Below are positions 5,213 through 6,889 of a DNA stretch of 6,889 nt, in pieces. The DNA is from Verrucomicrobiota bacterium (GTDB taxonomy: Bacteria; Verrucomicrobiota; Verrucomicrobiia; Verrucomicrobiales; DEV007). Each line of letters starts with the position of its first letter. Positions within the stretch are counted from its first letter, which is position 1. A program made the translations under genes and the position numbers. Below the pieces are notes generated by a model that was not told the origin of the DNA, did no database searches, and worked only from the letters and a program-made list of their open reading frames with translations. The stretch covers positions 6,046 through 12,934 of the forward strand of contig JAHDCN010000051.1 of NCBI GenBank assembly GCA_020629815.1, in the 5' to 3' direction.

Positions 5213-6713
5213 GCAAATTGCCATTCTCTGCGCAGCTCTACTCGGGCTCATCTCTCAAGTAGGGGCAGAAAACCGGCCCAATTTCGTTCTCGTGCTTTGT
5301 GATGATTTGGGTTGGGGAGACCTCGCCTGCTATGGCAACGAAACGGTTCACACACCGCATCTCGACCGCTTCGCGCAGGAAGGTATCCGATTTACCGACT
5401 GCTACTCCGCCGCACCGAATTGCTCTCCCGCCCGCACCGGACTGATGACCGGGCGTACGCCGTGGCGAGTGGGAGTTCACAATTGGATTCCCATGATGTC
5501 ACCCGTGCATGTTCCGGAAAATGAGATCACCATCGCAACGTTGTTGCGAAATGCCGGCTACTCGACCTGTCATTCCGGCAAGTGGCACTTGAATGGTTTG
5601 TTCAATCTGCCCGGCCAACCGCAGCCTGGCGACCACGGCTTTGATCACTGGTTTTCAACGCAGAACAATTGCCTTCCCAACCATCGAAATCCGAACAATT
5701 TCGTTCGCAACGGCGATGCCGTCGGAGAGATCAAAGGCTTCGGAGCAGACATCGTCACCGACGAAGCGATTCAGTGGCTGCGCAACGAAGACGGAAACGG
5801 CCGCAGTCTCGACGACCCATTCTTCCTTTTCGTTTGTTATCACGAGCCTCACGAACCGGTGGCAACTGCCGAGCGTCATACTCGCCTGTATGCCGACAAG
5901 GAAGATCCATCGGAGCGGGCTCTTTGGGGAAATATCACCCAAATGGATGCCGCCTTTGGCCGGCTGATGAACGAGCTCGACAGCTTGCGCTTGCGCGACA
6001 ACACCGTCGTGTTCTTCACCAGTGACAATGGACCCGCTCTCACCGGCAAGCATCCCTATGGCTCCGCCGGTCCCCATCGCGCCAAGAAAGGCCACATCTG
6101 GGAAGGTGGAATTCGCGTGCCCGGATTGCTGCGTTGGCCGGGCAAAGTTCCTACCAAAACGGTAGTCGATGTTCCGGTATCGGCAGTTGATGTGTTGCCG
6201 ACCTTTTGCGAGATCGCGAGCGTAGAGGCGCCAAAAGACCGAAAACTGGACGGCACCAGCTGGGTTCCCATTTTGGCGGGCAATCAGAACCAGAAAGATG
6301 GTGAGTCGCTGTCGCTGAATCGCAGCACGCCTCTGTATTGGCATTTTGCCCGGGCGAAAAGTCTGGTGAAAGTGGCGATCCGGGAAGGGGATTGGAAACT
6401 GGTCGCGAAAATGGATCAACCCATTCCGCAGAAAGGTGCCGACATCGAGGCCTCCGAGATGCAGATGTACAAACAGGCGAAGTTAGTGGAATTCGAACTG
6501 TTCAATCTGCGGAGCGACGAAAGTGAATCCAAGGATCGAAAACAGGAACAGCCGGAAAGATTCGAGGCGATGAAGCAAAGCCTGATTGCCAAATACGAAG
6601 AGGTCCGCGATGAAAGTCCGACATGGCCCGAATGGCAATGGCCGAAATACGAAGGCAAGAGGATTGAATGGCCCGAATATAAGCCGCTGAGAAAGCCGCC
6701 TGTGTATGAGTGA
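5208..6713 (+). CDS. Exported type I (formylglycine) sulfatase, arylsulfatase A-like
   Basis: This enzyme hydrolyses sulfate esters, probably of polysaccharides or glycans, outside the cytoplasm. The 501-residue protein starts with a signal peptide (hydrophobic 5-17, QVGA before Glu21). Alkaline-phosphatase-fold motifs follow: VLCDDLGWGDLACYGN (29-44; Asp32/Asp33 calcium ligands), NCSPARTGLMTGR (71-83; Cys72 in the CxPxR signature converted to formylglycine, Arg76), the HSGKWHLNG site (122-130; Lys125, His127), DHGFDHWF (142-149), YHEPHEP (211-217; candidate His212) and FTSDNGP (270-276; Asp273/Asn274 calcium ligands), then Lys293/Lys294 near GHIWEGGIRVP (295-305). GDWKL (394-398) begins the C-terminal subdomain. 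Length is normal. The last 30 residues are Trp/Pro rich (WPEWQWPKYE, IEWPEYKP). No formylglycine-generating enzyme or anSME is in the window, so activation must come from elsewhere. Substrate is unassigned; the nearest SulfAtlas S1 subfamily needs a search. Confidence 0.96.
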   Translation: MKQIAILCAALLGLISQVGAENRPNFVLVLCDDLGWGDLACYGNETVHTPHLDRFAQEGIRFTDCYSAAPNCSPARTGLMTGRTPWRVGVHNWIPMMSPVHVPENEITIATLLRNAGYSTCHSGKWHLNGLFNLPGQPQPGDHGFDHWFSTQNNCLPNHRNPNNFVRNGDAVGEIKGFGADIVTDEAIQWLRNEDGNGRSLDDPFFLFVCYHEPHEPVATAERHTRLYADKEDPSERALWGNITQMDAAFGRLMNELDSLRLRDNTVVFFTSDNGPALTGKHPYGSAGPHRAKKGHIWEGGIRVPGLLRWPGKVPTKTVVDVPVSAVDVLPTFCEIASVEAPKDRKLDGTSWVPILAGNQNQKDGESLSLNRSTPLYWHFARAKSLVKVAIREGDWKLVAKMDQPIPQKGADIEASEMQMYKQAKLVEFELFNLRSDESESKDRKQEQPERFEAMKQSLIAKYEEVRDESPTWPEWQWPKYEGKRIEWPEYKPLRKPPVYE

Positions 6714-6764
6714 ACTTTTATTTAGCGTAAGATTGATTGGGGTTGCTGATGCGCAGTCACTCCC

Positions 6765-6783
6765 GGCAAGATTGCATCTTGCC
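6765..6783. repeat. Perfect palindrome downstream of the sulfatase (8-bp stem, 3-base loop)
   Basis: GGCAAGAT (6765-6772) and ATCTTGCC (6776-6783) are exact reverse complements around TGC. Outside them TCACT (6757-6761) and AGTGG (6790-6794) could extend the stem with one G-U pair across an internal loop. No T-run follows on either strand, so a classical intrinsic terminator is unlikely. It could be a transcript-end stem-loop protecting the sulfatase mRNA, or one copy of a dispersed REP-like palindrome. Confidence 0.6.
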
Positions 6784-6804
6784 AAGAAGTAGTGGTGATC
6801 TCCA

Positions 6805-6826
6805 GATCGCCGCTCACTGGATCGCC
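6805..6826. repeat. Short direct repeat GATCGCC with local inverted repeats
   Basis: GATCGCC occurs at 6805-6811 and 6820-6826. Around the second copy CTGG (6817-6820) and CCAG (6825-6828) form a four-pair hairpin, and TCCAG (6801-6805, counting the shared G) can pair with CTGGA (6817-6821). The elements are short and may be chance, but they sit in the same noncoding stretch as the palindrome. Confidence 0.35.
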
Positions 6827-6846
6827 AGATAAGAGTGAAGTCAAAA

Positions 6847-6863
6847 CTGACTGACTGACTGAC
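6847..6863. repeat. Tetranucleotide repeat, (CTGA)x4
   Basis: CTGACTGACTGACTGAC is four perfect CTGA units plus one base, in noncoding DNA 134 bp after the sulfatase stop. Such tracts can change length by slippage; whether this one affects a gene beyond the window cannot be seen. Confidence 0.8.
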
Positions 6864-6875
6864 CATATCAATGAG

Positions 6876-6888
6876 CCCCTCAACGGGG
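6876..6888. terminator. Possible hairpin at the window edge
   Basis: CCCC (6876-6879) and GGGG (6885-6888) flank TCAAC. The stem may continue and a T-run may follow beyond 6889, which would make this a terminator, but the window ends here, so it is only a possibility. Confidence 0.15.
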
Positions 6889-6889
6889 A

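Noticed and set aside
5655..6419. Open frame of 254 codons on the minus strand inside the sulfatase
   Set aside because: It is wholly antisense to conserved sulfatase motifs and shows no family features.
1..6889. Defence, toxin-antitoxin, CRISPR, prophage or biosynthetic cluster
   Set aside because: No nuclease, helicase, reverse transcriptase, phage structural or assembly-line motif is visible in any plausible gene, and there is no spaced repeat array.

Overview
The window fits a free-living Gram-negative bacterium, most likely of the Verrucomicrobiota/PVC group. That placement is inferred. It rests on moderate GC content, a secreted sulfatase, a low-molecular-weight thioredoxin reductase whose first FAD glycine motif reads GTGCAG, and several small conserved-looking genes with no recognisable function. 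No 16S or other decisive marker is present. There are no RNA genes, insertion sequences, prophage genes or CRISPR arrays.

Layout: (1) 1-404, minus strand, is the N-terminal part of dihydropteroate synthase (folP), cut by the window edge. (2) It diverges from trxB (485-1420, plus), and the 80-bp gap holds two imperfect direct repeats about three helical turns apart. (3) Downstream on the same strand lie a predicted exported protein with YD-like repeats and a duplicated basic LFGG motif (1494-2423) and a membrane-anchored coiled-coil protein (2442-2690). (4) These converge, 7 bp apart, on a minus-strand pair: a 195-residue protein with a very acidic tail (2984-3571) and a 93-residue helical protein (2698-2979), 4 bp apart and evidently one operon. 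(5) Divergent from that pair are a small multi-pass membrane protein (3687-4160), an AEC-family transporter (4200-5144) and an exported type I sulfatase (5208-6713), spaced 39 and 63 bp apart and possibly cotranscribed. (6) The last 176 bp are noncoding and rich in repeats: a perfect 8-bp-stem palindrome, a 7-bp direct repeat, four CTGA units and a G/C inverted repeat at the edge.

Working together: folP (folate synthesis) and trxB (disulfide reduction) are housekeeping genes that need not be functionally linked. The sulfatase probably removes sulfate esters from polysaccharides or other substrates outside the cytoplasm. Its activating formylglycine enzyme is not in the window. The AEC transporter could move a small organic anion, but a link to the sulfatase is only positional. 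I do not see a clearly new multi-gene system. The best leads are the repeat-bearing exported protein with its coiled-coil neighbour, the uncharacterised two-gene minus-strand operon, the unusually close AGG-to-ATG spacing at several starts, and the repeat cluster after the sulfatase.
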